Shown piece after piece: positions 1 through 6,521 of a DNA stretch of 13,257 nucleotides. The DNA comes from Treponema sp. Its GTDB lineage: Bacteria > Spirochaetota > Spirochaetia > Treponematales > Breznakiellaceae. Both the position numbers and the translations under genes were made by a program. The notes beneath the pieces are model-generated. The model searched no databases. It was not told the DNA's origin and was given only the letters and a program-made list of their open reading frames with translations. The stretch spans positions 1 to 13,257 of the forward strand of contig JAIRLK010000314.1 in assembly GCA_031259515.1 (NCBI GenBank). Direction: 5' to 3'. The stretch's first letter is position 1; each line of letters starts with the position of its first letter.

Positions 1-2
1 TC

Positions 3-1448
3 TCTTTTACATACCGTAAATGCCGGGGGTTTTTTCCGGCGGCCGCGTTCTGGCTGCTGCCGGTTTTTCTCCTGTTCCCGGGTTCTCAGAGCTTCGCTCA
101 GATTCCCCCGCCCGGTTCCGTTCCCGGTCCGTTGGGGGTTCCCGTTCCCGGCCAGACCGCAGTGCCGGGGCAGGTCCCTGTTCCCGGTCCGGTAGGAGTT
201 CCCGTTCCCGGCCAGACCGTAGCGCCAGGGCAGGTCCCCGTTCCCGGTCCTGTGGGGGTTCCCGTTCCCGGCCAGACCGCAGCGCCAGGGCAGGTCCCTA
301 TTCCCGGTCCTTCGGGCGTTCCGGTTGTACCTGCGCCGGCGGGCGTCGTCCCGGCTCAACCAGCCTCTGCCCGGGACGGGACGACGGGAACAGGCAATAT
401 CCCGCGTGTAGAGGCTGTCCCTGAAGAGGCCGTTCAGGCGGCTGCCGAAGTCCTGTCCCTGGACGACGCCTTGGGGCGAATCGGTCTCTCCGGGCAGGGC
501 CTTGAACTCCGCTGGGATCCCTTCTTCGGAACGGGGACCTTTACCGTGGCGGGACATACCCTCGCCTTTGATACCGGGAGTCCCGGGGAAACCGGCTTCA
601 TACTCCTGGATTTTCGGGAAATCTTCCCGGTTCCTGTTCCTTTTGTCCGCAACGGGCTCCTCTGGTTCCCCGAACCCTTTATCGTCACCCTGAAACGGAC
701 GCTGGACGCCATTGGCGATGACGACCGCTCCCGGTTCAGGATAGCCGCCATCGTAGTGGATCCGGGGCACGGGGGCAAGGACGCGGGAGCTGTGGGAAAC
801 CACGTAATCAACGGGAAATCCCTTAGACTTATGGAAAAAGACGTTACCCTGACAACCTCAAAGTTCCTCCATGCCCGGCTCTCCGAGGCTTACCCGGACA
901 AACGGGTACTCCTTACCCGAGAGGGAGATACCTATCCTACCCTGGAAGAGCGGGTCGCCATCGCCAATTCGACGCCGCTTAAAGATAATGAAGCTATCGT
1001 GTTCGTTTCCATTCATGCCAACGCTTCTTTTAACAGAGACGCCCGGGGCTTCGAGGTATGGTATCTCAGTCCGGAATACCGCAGAACCGTCATAGACCGG
1101 GATAAATACGCTGATTCCGCAGAGGTCATTCCCATCCTTAACGCCATGCTGGAAGAAGAATTCACCACCGAAAGCATCATGATGGCCCAGTCCCTGGTCC
1201 GCAGGGTAAACGAAGACCTGGGAAATCACATTCCTTCCCGTGGTATCAAGGCGGAAGAGTGGTTTGTAGTGAGGAATGCCCGTATGCCTTCGGTTCTGGT
1301 AGAATTGGGCTTTGTCTCCAACAAGGAAGACGCCCTCTTTTTGTCGGACGAAGTCTACTTGCGGAGTCTCGCAGACTCGTTATATAAAGGGATCGCGGAT
1401 TTTGTGGCGGCTTTTGAGGGGACGGGAGGTTTTACGGCAATCAGATGA
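3..1448 (+). CDS. N-acetylmuramoyl-L-alanine amidase (Amidase_3), 5' end cut by window edge
   Basis: Secreted zinc amidase that cleaves the bond between muramic acid and the stem peptide of peptidoglycan. The reading frame is open from base 3 with no ATG or GTG; the first possible start in the window (TTG at 132) is far inside, so the real start lies upstream. The visible N-terminus is the end of a signal peptide: a hydrophobic run (FWLLPVFLLF) ending in SQSFA-Q, a good signal peptidase I site. Next come a proline-rich tandem repeat (117-311), a region of about 140 residues that I cannot assign (beta-rich, possibly a wall-binding module), and the catalytic domain from about base 740. Zinc ligands fit the family: His in DPGHGG (768-770), Glu in LMEKDV (834-836), His in SIHAN (1014-1016). 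The catalytic Glu is in VELGFVSN (1302-1304). 481 residues are visible. The stop overlaps the next start (ATGA), so the two genes are probably translationally coupled. Family call very sure; cellular role (division, flagellar passage) is inference. Confidence 0.93.
   Translation, partial: SFTYRKCRGFFPAAAFWLLPVFLLFPGSQSFAQIPPPGSVPGPLGVPVPGQTAVPGQVPVPGPVGVPVPGQTVAPGQVPVPGPVGVPVPGQTAAPGQVPIPGPSGVPVVPAPAGVVPAQPASARDGTTGTGNIPRVEAVPEEAVQAAAEVLSLDDALGRIGLSGQGLELRWDPFFGTGTFTVAGHTLAFDTGSPGETGFILLDFREIFPVPVPFVRNGLLWFPEPFIVTLKRTLDAIGDDDRSRFRIAAIVVDPGHGGKDAGAVGNHVINGKSLRLMEKDVTLTTSKFLHARLSEAYPDKRVLLTREGDTYPTLEERVAIANSTPLKDNEAIVFVSIHANASFNRDARGFEVWYLSPEYRRTVIDRDKYADSAEVIPILNAMLEEEFTTESIMMAQSLVRRVNEDLGNHIPSRGIKAEEWFVVRNARMPSVLVELGFVSNKEDALFLSDEVYLRSLADSLYKGIADFVAAFEGTGGFTAIR
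117..311 (+). repeat. 60-bp in-frame tandem repeat, three copies plus a partial
   Basis: Three consecutive 60-base units begin at 132, 192 and 252, preceded by a partial unit (S-VPGP) from 117. Each encodes 20 residues of the pattern GVPVPGQT-x-x-PGQVP-x-PGP. The copies differ at only a few bases, so the array looks young and could vary in copy number. It lies between the signal peptide and the globular part of the amidase. A Pro/Gly/Val-rich segment of this kind is probably an extended, flexible or semi-rigid linker. Confidence 0.95.
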
Positions 1449-2032
1449 AGGGGATTAACAAAGGCGCGGGGATCGCCGGTTTTTTCAGGAGGAAGTATTG
1501 CCGCCGGTTGATATATCTTCTCTTATTGGCGGTTCCGGCTGTGTTTGAGTATTACTCCAGCGGTTTTGTTAAACGGACCTTTGTGTTTTATGCCAGAGAC
1601 ACCGGTAAAGCCCAAGTAGAGGAGCGTGTCCTTCCCGCTATGCCTACCCAGGAGCTTGCCCTCCGGCAATATGTTGAAGAAACCCTTTTGGGACCGGTTT
1701 CGCCGGAGGCTGATCCCCTGTTTTCCCGGGAGACCGTTCTGAGGTCTCTGATTTACCAAGACGGAATCGTTTACGCCGATCTTTCTCTGGCCGCCGCCTT
1801 ACCCTATTCCCCCGGTACGGAGGCTTTCAGAAGTCTGGGTATCCTTCACCAGGGTATCAGGCGGAATTTCGGGTTTGTGCGGGATGTACGCCTGTTCATA
1901 GAGGGTAAAGAAGCGTATTATGAGCGGTTTCGCGGTCTTTCCTCTTTCCACATCAATAGCCGGATGTCCGGCTGGCATTATCCCTCAGGAAAAAAATTAA
2001 ATATTGCATTAAAAAGTTATGAATGTGCGTAA
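1445..2032 (+). CDS. GerMN-domain membrane-anchored protein
   Basis: A 195-residue protein with a basic N-terminus, one hydrophobic segment at about residues 22-41 (RLIYLLLLAVPAVF...), and a periplasmic domain with the GerMN pattern (PF10646): a stretch like LRQYVEETLLGP near residues 75-90, a strand motif like GIVYADLS near 117, and the closing F.RDVRLFIEGKE near 155-165. GerMN domains were named from spore germination proteins but occur in many non-sporulating bacteria and have no established enzymatic activity. The start ATG overlaps the amidase stop as ATGA; a GGGAGG 16 bases upstream (1424-1429) is too far to be ideal, so coupling to amidase translation is likely. In T. pallidum the gene between the amidase and flaA (TP0248, from memory) is an uncharacterised protein of similar position. 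Role unknown; location and pairing suggest envelope or flagellar wall maintenance. Confidence 0.8.
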   Translation: MKGINKGAGIAGFFRRKYCRRLIYLLLLAVPAVFEYYSSGFVKRTFVFYARDTGKAQVEERVLPAMPTQELALRQYVEETLLGPVSPEADPLFSRETVLRSLIYQDGIVYADLSLAAALPYSPGTEAFRSLGILHQGIRRNFGFVRDVRLFIEGKEAYYERFRGLSSFHINSRMSGWHYPSGKKLNIALKSYECA

Positions 2033-2039
2033 AAGGCGG

Positions 2040-2067
2040 TTGACAAAGTCATGGAATCTCGTATATT
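2040..2067 (+). promoter_or_regulatory. sigma70-type promoter of flaA
   Basis: TTGACA at 2040-2045 is a perfect -35 hexamer, followed after 16 bases by TATATT (2062-2067), a five-of-six -10 match. It starts just after the GerMN gene stop and would begin transcription near 2074, leaving a leader of about 45 bases before the flaA start. The surroundings are AT-rich, unlike the flanking genes. No sigma28-like TAAA-N15-GCCGATAA pattern is seen here, so housekeeping transcription is the best reading. Confidence 0.78.
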
Positions 2068-2105
2068 TTTATTGTATCAAGATTTTTAATCTAAGGTGAA
2101 TACTG

Positions 2106-2112
2106 AAAGGAG
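2106..2112 (+). promoter_or_regulatory. Ribosome binding site that fixes the flaA start
   Basis: AAAGGAG lies 7 bases before ATG 2120. This rules out the in-frame GTG at 2096, which would add eight residues ahead of the signal peptide and would begin upstream of this site. Confidence 0.85.
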
Positions 2113-2119
2113 CTGTGTA

Positions 2120-3160
2120 ATGAAACGGATCTTTATTCTTGTCGCCATCACGTTGTTAGTTATGGGATCGTCGGTTGCGGAAGAGGCAATTCTTATTGAT
2201 TTTTCCAAGTTGACTGCCGATTTTATTCCCGATCAGGACGACAAACCCACTCAGAACCGCGCGACTACCATGGATTTTTCCCAAGTTGCTGGCGGCAGCT
2301 TCACCACCGAACAGAAAGCGGTGATGAAGACCTCTCTTGCTATTAATAACTGGGAAGTAAAACTCGCGTCTTCCTCACGAAGTATCGCGAATGAGGTTCT
2401 GAGTTATACGTCGGAAGCCCCGTCTAAACAATGGGGTACCGTCATGGGAGTCCGGGTTCATTTTCCTGTAGAGCCATGGAACTCTTGGGCTGCTATTAGG
2501 CCGCCTTTTGATATTCCGGCTTTTGAGCCCGCAGGGGAAGTAGACGACGAAGGTAATATAACCGTTGCCGAGGATTCTGATGGGATTACCACCCCCAGCC
2601 GCTTTGAAGACGGGTACGGCGTTGTAAAGAACGTTGGGACCATCAAGGCTGTGGCCGCGAATGTGTACGGTCTCAATTTCCCCTATGCCCTGTACGCGGT
2701 TCTTATTGACAATCAGGGAGTTGAAACAAAGGTGTATTTAGGGACCCTTAATCACGATGGTTGGGCTGAACACACCTGGCAAAACCCTGCCTATATTACC
2801 CAGGTGCGTAACCGAGAACTGCGTTTGTATCCGCTTTATCCCTTTTCTACTCCCTTTGTGAAATTCGGTGGATTCATAATTCAGCGTGATAAAGATCAGT
2901 TAGGCGGTGATTTCATCACCTACTTCAAAGATGTCAAGATCATCTACGATCAGGCGGTGCTTGATACTGACCGGGATATTGAGGATGAAGCGTTGTGGAA
3001 CATTATCAAGGAACGGGAAACTGAAAAGAAGATCTCTGAAATGGAACGGTTTGGTCAATACCAGGTAATGAGGTATCTTGATCTTCAGAAGCAGGCGACT
3101 GAAACTCAGTTTACCCCTACCTCTACTGGTGATGATGAAGGCAGCGGTGAAGAAGAATAA
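2120..3160 (+). CDS. flaA: Flagellar filament outer layer (sheath) protein FlaA
   Basis: A 346-residue FlaA family protein (PF04620), the sheath protein that coats the FlaB core of spirochaete periplasmic flagella. A signal peptide (MKRIFILVAITLLVMGSSVA) is followed by EEAILIDFSKL, consistent with cleavage after residue 20 and export to the periplasm. Segments such as RFEDGYGVVKNVG, VYGLNFPYALY, ELRLYPLYPFSTP and DFITYFKDVKIIYD match T. pallidum FlaA as I recall it, and the length is close to that protein. The C-terminus carries a charged helical stretch followed by a Thr/Ser/Glu/Asp-rich acidic tail. It has its own promoter, an excellent ribosome binding site and a strong terminator, as expected for an abundant structural protein. 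Its codon use is also less GC-biased than its neighbours, consistent with high expression. Some treponemes encode more than one FlaA, so the paralogue number is open. Confidence 0.95.
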   Translation: MKRIFILVAITLLVMGSSVAEEAILIDFSKLTADFIPDQDDKPTQNRATTMDFSQVAGGSFTTEQKAVMKTSLAINNWEVKLASSSRSIANEVLSYTSEAPSKQWGTVMGVRVHFPVEPWNSWAAIRPPFDIPAFEPAGEVDDEGNITVAEDSDGITTPSRFEDGYGVVKNVGTIKAVAANVYGLNFPYALYAVLIDNQGVETKVYLGTLNHDGWAEHTWQNPAYITQVRNRELRLYPLYPFSTPFVKFGGFIIQRDKDQLGGDFITYFKDVKIIYDQAVLDTDRDIEDEALWNIIKERETEKKISEMERFGQYQVMRYLDLQKQATETQFTPTSTGDDEGSGEEE

Positions 3161-3193
3161 GAATATCTTCTAGTTATCGGCTGGGGTATACTG

Positions 3194-3240
3194 AAAAGCT
3201 GTCTGAAAACACGATAATCGGTTTTCAGACAGCTTTTTTT
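3194..3240 (+). terminator. Rho-independent terminator of flaA
   Basis: A perfect 17-base inverted repeat (AAAAGCTGTCTGAAAAC at 3194-3210, complement at 3221-3237) encloses a 10-base loop. The right arm runs into a T tract ending at 3240. A CGAT/ATCG pair inside the loop could lengthen the stem. It is very strong, and only 21 bases separate it from the next gene. Confidence 0.93.
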
Positions 3241-3261
3241 ATATCTGGAGAAGAAAAACTG

Positions 3262-4491
3262 ATGAAAAAAAACAAGTCTGTTCCCAGCCGGCAAAAAATC
3301 TGGGAAACTTACAACCGCCTCGCTAAAGCCATGTCCTGCGTAACCAAGATCATGGAAGTCCGTATAGAAGACGCGCTTCGAGATCTTCCCTCAACTCCAA
3401 CCATTAAAAGCCGGTTTAAGGATTTCCTAAGTTATTATAAAAAGTATCTCCGTATTCTCAGGCAGAAAGAAGGGGAAGAAGAGTCGGTGCTTATTAACGA
3501 TTTAATTGGCATACGGATCATCTGCCCCTTTATTGAAGATATTGCCCGGGTACAGGCGGCCCTCCAAAAAAAATTTGAAGTTCGGGAAGTGGACCACAAG
3601 GGATCGGATCATAGCTTTAGGGAATTCGGTTATCAATCAACCCATTTGCTTATCCGTATACCTCAAGATGTCATCGGGGAACGGGGCGTTCTTGCCATCG
3701 ACATAGCGGAGATTCAGATCAGAACGATACTCCAGGATGCTTGGGCGGAAGTGGAACACGAACTGGTCTATAAATCCGAGTTTACCCCTTTTGATACCCC
3801 TATAAAGCATAAGCTCGCGGCGGTTAACGCTACCTTGAGTCTGGCGGATATCATTTTCCAGGATATCCGTAACCATCAGCGCCAGGTGAACAATCAAATA
3901 GGAGAACGCCGGGATTCGTTTTTTAAAAAAATTGAAGAAACCGTTGACGACTTCCTGGTTGAGGAGGTCCTAGACCCCGCATCCGGCGCTTCTCCGCCTC
4001 CTCGATCTCTGATAAACGCTTCCATGGATGATATGCTCCTTAACGCGCTCTACGCTCATAATAAAAACCGATTCTCTGAGGCCATCAGTTACTACAGCCG
4101 CATTCTGGAACTGAACCCCGATAATTCCGTCAGTTCCCTGGTCTACAAGCACCGGGGCATGGCGAACTTTGCTCAATCCCTGTATCAGGATGCCATTGAG
4201 GATTTTACCCGTTCCCTGGAACTGGATCCCTCCGCCTACAAAGCCATATATTATCGGGGCATCGTTAAAAGTGTCCTGCGGCAATACCCCGAAGCTGCGG
4301 AGGATTTTACCTTTTCCCTTAAAATTAACCCCTATCAGTCCTTTGTCTTCTACCGCCGGGGGCAGGCTTACTACCACCTGGAAGATTATCCCCAGGCCCT
4401 GGCCGACTGCGAAGCCGCCCTGTCCCTGGACCCTGCCAACAGCTCTATTGAAAAGCTCCGCCAACTGGTACTGAAAAAGCTCAGGATGTAA
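3262..4491 (+). CDS. (p)ppGpp synthetase (RelA/SpoT synthetase domain) fused to four TPR repeats
   Basis: A 409-residue protein. Residues about 20-215 are a RelA_SpoT nucleotidyltransferase domain (PF04607), which transfers pyrophosphate from ATP to GDP or GTP to make alarmones. Motifs: DLIGIRI (Asp80, probable Mg ligand), GYQSTH (Tyr124, expected to stack on the acceptor guanine), and EIQIRT followed by DAWAEVEHEL (Glu150, second acidic catalytic residue). There is no HD hydrolase domain ahead of it and no TGS or ACT domain behind it, so it has the synthetase part only, like small alarmone synthetases. Residues about 255-405 form four TPR units with typical endings (ILELNPDN, SLELDPSA, SLKINPYQ, ALSLDPAN), suggesting control by a protein partner. 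GGAG at 3247-3250, 11 bases upstream, supports this start. I would not call it relA, relP or relQ because none has this layout. Enzyme class sure; regulation by TPR is inference. Confidence 0.9.
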   Translation: MKKNKSVPSRQKIWETYNRLAKAMSCVTKIMEVRIEDALRDLPSTPTIKSRFKDFLSYYKKYLRILRQKEGEEESVLINDLIGIRIICPFIEDIARVQAALQKKFEVREVDHKGSDHSFREFGYQSTHLLIRIPQDVIGERGVLAIDIAEIQIRTILQDAWAEVEHELVYKSEFTPFDTPIKHKLAAVNATLSLADIIFQDIRNHQRQVNNQIGERRDSFFKKIEETVDDFLVEEVLDPASGASPPPRSLINASMDDMLLNALYAHNKNRFSEAISYYSRILELNPDNSVSSLVYKHRGMANFAQSLYQDAIEDFTRSLELDPSAYKAIYYRGIVKSVLRQYPEAAEDFTFSLKINPYQSFVFYRRGQAYYHLEDYPQALADCEAALSLDPANSSIEKLRQLVLKKLRM

Positions 4492-4701
4492 GGTTTCGGA
4501 GGGTCCCGGTTAAGGCCTCTGAGGACAAAGTCTCCTTCGCGGGGGCGTTACGGGGACTTCGGGCCGACCTTTGCGGCGGAGAAATCCGCAGACTAAGGAT
4601 AATTATGATTTAAATTATTGAGAAAACGTGGTACTCTGGACCGGCGGGGCTAGAGAGCCGTGCAAACTGCTAGGAACCTGTTGCATTTGTGAATTTTTGA
4701 T

Positions 4702-4727
4702 GAGGCAATGCGCCTCCTTTACTTTTT
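4702..4727 (+). terminator. Possible weak terminator or attenuator
   Basis: GAGGC-AATGC-GCCTC (4702-4716) is followed by CTTTACTTTTT. The stem has only five pairs and the T tract is broken, so it is weak. It could end the synthetase-TPR transcript, or act as an attenuator if transcription of the downstream gene begins near 4620. Confidence 0.4.
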
Positions 4728-4760
4728 CCCCGGCTATACCGATAAAATAAAGGGTATCTA

Positions 4761-4767
4761 AAAGGGG
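4761..4767 (+). promoter_or_regulatory. Ribosome binding site choosing ATG 4776
   Basis: AAAGGGG ends 8 bases before ATG 4776. The in-frame GTG at 4767 begins inside this site, so it is not the start. Confidence 0.7.
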
Positions 4768-4775
4768 TGTTTGTT

Positions 4776-6497
4776 ATGAAGCAAATCGTTAAATATACCA
4801 TTTTATTCGTTTTATTCACCGTTTTTTTCTTGATTGGGGGCGGCATCTTTGCCTATGGCGAGAAGACCTTGATCCTGGGAGGATCGGCGGGCTGGGAAGC
4901 GGCGGAGAACCGGGAAGGCGTCGCCGAGCTTGTGGCGGTGCGGCCCAAGCCCGTGCTGGCCCTGTCTTCGGTCCGGAACGTCAGCGCATACCTGGATATG
5001 GCCCTATCCTTTGACGAAGGCCGGTCCGATTTGTTTGCGGACCAAACCGGGCGTTACCAGGTAGCCGCGTCTTCGTCGGTGGCTTCAACGGATATGCGGT
5101 GGGCCCGGGCCGGGATCGGGGCGGCTCACTTTTTCGGCAACGCTATGACAACGGCCCAGGCGGGCTTGCGGGACTCGGAATCTCTGGTTATTACCCCTCG
5201 TTCACGGGAGGCGCTTCTGGCCCCCGCCTCGGGGGTTCGGGACTTTACCCTGGAATTCTGGCTTTACCCCATGAATATGGAAAATGGGGAACAGATACTG
5301 ACCTGGACTTCCACCCGGCTAACCAGCCGGAAGGAACAGGTATACCAGCGTATACTGTGTATGGCGGAGAGGAACAGGTTTCAGTGGACCTTTCTGGACT
5401 TTTTTTCCGCCCCTGACGAAAGCCATCGGCTGACCTTTTCTCTCAAGGGCGTTTCGCCGGTAGCGCCCCGAACCTGGAGTCATCACCTTATCCGGTTTGA
5501 CGCCGGTACGGGGCTTCTGGAGTACCTGGTTGACGGGACTCCGGAAGCCATCCTCTATGTAACTTCTACCGGTCATGAGGGGGGGGAAGTCTATACCCCT
5601 GGTATAGGGGAAGAAGGCCGTCTGGTTCTGGGCGGCCGGTTTGCGGGGATCATGGATGAGTTCAGATTCTACGGCGCTTTTGTGGACCGGCCCTTGCTCA
5701 AGAAGTATTCCGGCAGGGAAGGACGCATGGAAACCCGCATCCTGGACCTGGGGGAAGAGGATAGCCGGATCATCAGGATTGACGCCTTTGGGGGCAGGAC
5801 TTCCAACGCCGGACGAATACGGGAACCGGCTGTTCCGGGAATCGCCGGGGACGCGCCGGTCTCGGCCCGGGGAGCGGCAACCATATCGGTAGCCCCCGCC
5901 AACGAATACAGCGGCAACGGTTCTTTCAATTTTACCGATGATTCGGCGATCCGGTTCTTTATCAAGACCGGGGATACCCCCTACCTGAAGACCAACGCGG
6001 ACTGGCATTCCTTTGAACCGGGAACCGCTCTAAACGACGGCTTTAGGGGAAATGATTTCCGGGGCCGGTTTGTCCAACTGGCTGCGGAGTTCTACCCTTC
6101 AGGAGACGGCGAAACCACCCCATATTTGGAGGAGATGCGGATCATCTACGCCGCCAACGAGCCGCCCCATCCGCCGGCCATAGTAACCGCTATTGCTCGG
6201 GATAGGGCGGTAGATCTTTCCTGGCGCCCCAACCCCAGCCGGGATGTGGAAGGCTACCTGGTGTACTACGGGACAAGCCGGGGGGAGTACTTCGGAGAAG
6301 ACGCCGCGCTGGGGGCATCCCCTATCGACGTCGGCAAACGTACCACCCTTCATATTGACGGACTGAAGAACGGCGTTCTCTACTATTTTGCGGTATCAGC
6401 TTACGGACGTTTGAACGCTTCCCACGCCGGTGAATTCTCCCGAGAGGTAACCGCCCGTCCATTGCAATCGGCGATGGGTGTGCGAACAGGTCCTTAA
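4776..6497 (+). CDS. Exported LamG-like plus fibronectin type III protein
   Basis: A 573-residue protein. The N-terminus is a signal peptide: MKQIVK, then a long hydrophobic run, with likely cleavage at IFA-YGEK (about residue 26). Residues about 70-310 resemble a concanavalin A-like LamG fold: FTLEFWLYP near 153, a jelly-roll-like strand pattern, LLEYLVDG, and the closing IMDEFRFYGAFVDRPLL typical of LamG-type sandwich domains. Residues about 315-460 are beta-rich and unassigned. Residues about 464-562 form a fibronectin type III module (PPAIVTAIARDRAVDLSWRP ... GVLYYFAVSAYG). Such architectures usually bind polysaccharide or protein at the cell surface or in the periplasm. No lipobox Cys follows the hydrophobic run, so it is probably not a lipoprotein. 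No catalytic motif seen. It is convergent with the DUF4838 gene, 24 bases apart. Domain calls fairly sure; ligand unknown. Confidence 0.82.
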   Translation: MKQIVKYTILFVLFTVFFLIGGGIFAYGEKTLILGGSAGWEAAENREGVAELVAVRPKPVLALSSVRNVSAYLDMALSFDEGRSDLFADQTGRYQVAASSSVASTDMRWARAGIGAAHFFGNAMTTAQAGLRDSESLVITPRSREALLAPASGVRDFTLEFWLYPMNMENGEQILTWTSTRLTSRKEQVYQRILCMAERNRFQWTFLDFFSAPDESHRLTFSLKGVSPVAPRTWSHHLIRFDAGTGLLEYLVDGTPEAILYVTSTGHEGGEVYTPGIGEEGRLVLGGRFAGIMDEFRFYGAFVDRPLLKKYSGREGRMETRILDLGEEDSRIIRIDAFGGRTSNAGRIREPAVPGIAGDAPVSARGAATISVAPANEYSGNGSFNFTDDSAIRFFIKTGDTPYLKTNADWHSFEPGTALNDGFRGNDFRGRFVQLAAEFYPSGDGETTPYLEEMRIIYAANEPPHPPAIVTAIARDRAVDLSWRPNPSRDVEGYLVYYGTSRGEYFGEDAALGASPIDVGKRTTLHIDGLKNGVLYYFAVSAYGRLNASHAGEFSREVTARPLQSAMGVRTGP

Positions 6498-6521
6498 CTT
6501 CAGCGCGCGATGTAAGATCCC

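Larger units (their letters stand above)
4492..4775 (+). other. Gene-free leader with several hairpins
   Basis: No convincing coding sequence lies between the synthetase-TPR stop and the LamG/FN3 start. Visible structure: GCGGA-GAAA-TCCGC at 4576-4589 (stem with a GNRA-type loop); an AT-rich stretch at 4600-4620 with TATGAT (4604-4609) as a possible but unsupported -10; GGCT-AGAG-AGCC at 4648-4659; TGCAA (4661-4665) able to pair with TTGCA (4681-4685); GAGGC-GCCTC at 4702-4716; and ATACC/GGTAT at 4736-4757 just before the ribosome binding site. I compared it by eye with consensus cores of c-di-GMP, TPP, cobalamin, preQ1, ZTP, THF and guanidine riboswitches and found no match. It may be an unclassified 5' leader or simply degraded intergenic DNA. 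Confidence 0.4.

Noticed and set aside
132..311. Possible CRISPR array or DNA-level repeat element
   Set aside because: The 60-base units are contiguous with no spacers and keep the reading frame, so they are a protein repeat.
20..424. Arg/Ser-rich reading frame beginning with ATG at 20
   Set aside because: It is a shifted frame over the proline-repeat part of the amidase gene. The other frame gives a signal peptide and a catalytic domain, and this one ends without any domain.
434..811. Minus-strand frame of 125 residues under the amidase gene
   Set aside because: It is antisense to well-conserved amidase sequence, has low-complexity composition and no ribosome binding site.
3970..4464. Minus-strand frame of 164 residues under the TPR repeats
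   Set aside because: It mirrors repeated TPR coding sequence; no family resemblance of its own.
3262..4491. Toxin-antitoxin style toxic small alarmone synthetase
   Set aside because: No small antitoxin-like gene lies beside it and the TPR extension is unlike known toxic forms, so there is no support.
4492..4775. RNase P RNA, 4.5S RNA, tmRNA or a known riboswitch
   Set aside because: None of the conserved cores of these RNAs could be found; only generic hairpins are visible.
5319..6008. Minus-strand frame of 229 residues inside the LamG/FN3 gene
   Set aside because: It is a shadow of a GC-rich coding region; Gly/Pro/Arg-rich and featureless.
6498..6521. Shared terminator between the convergent LamG/FN3 and DUF4838 genes
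   Set aside because: The 24 bases hold a short GCGCGC word but no stem with a T tract on either strand.
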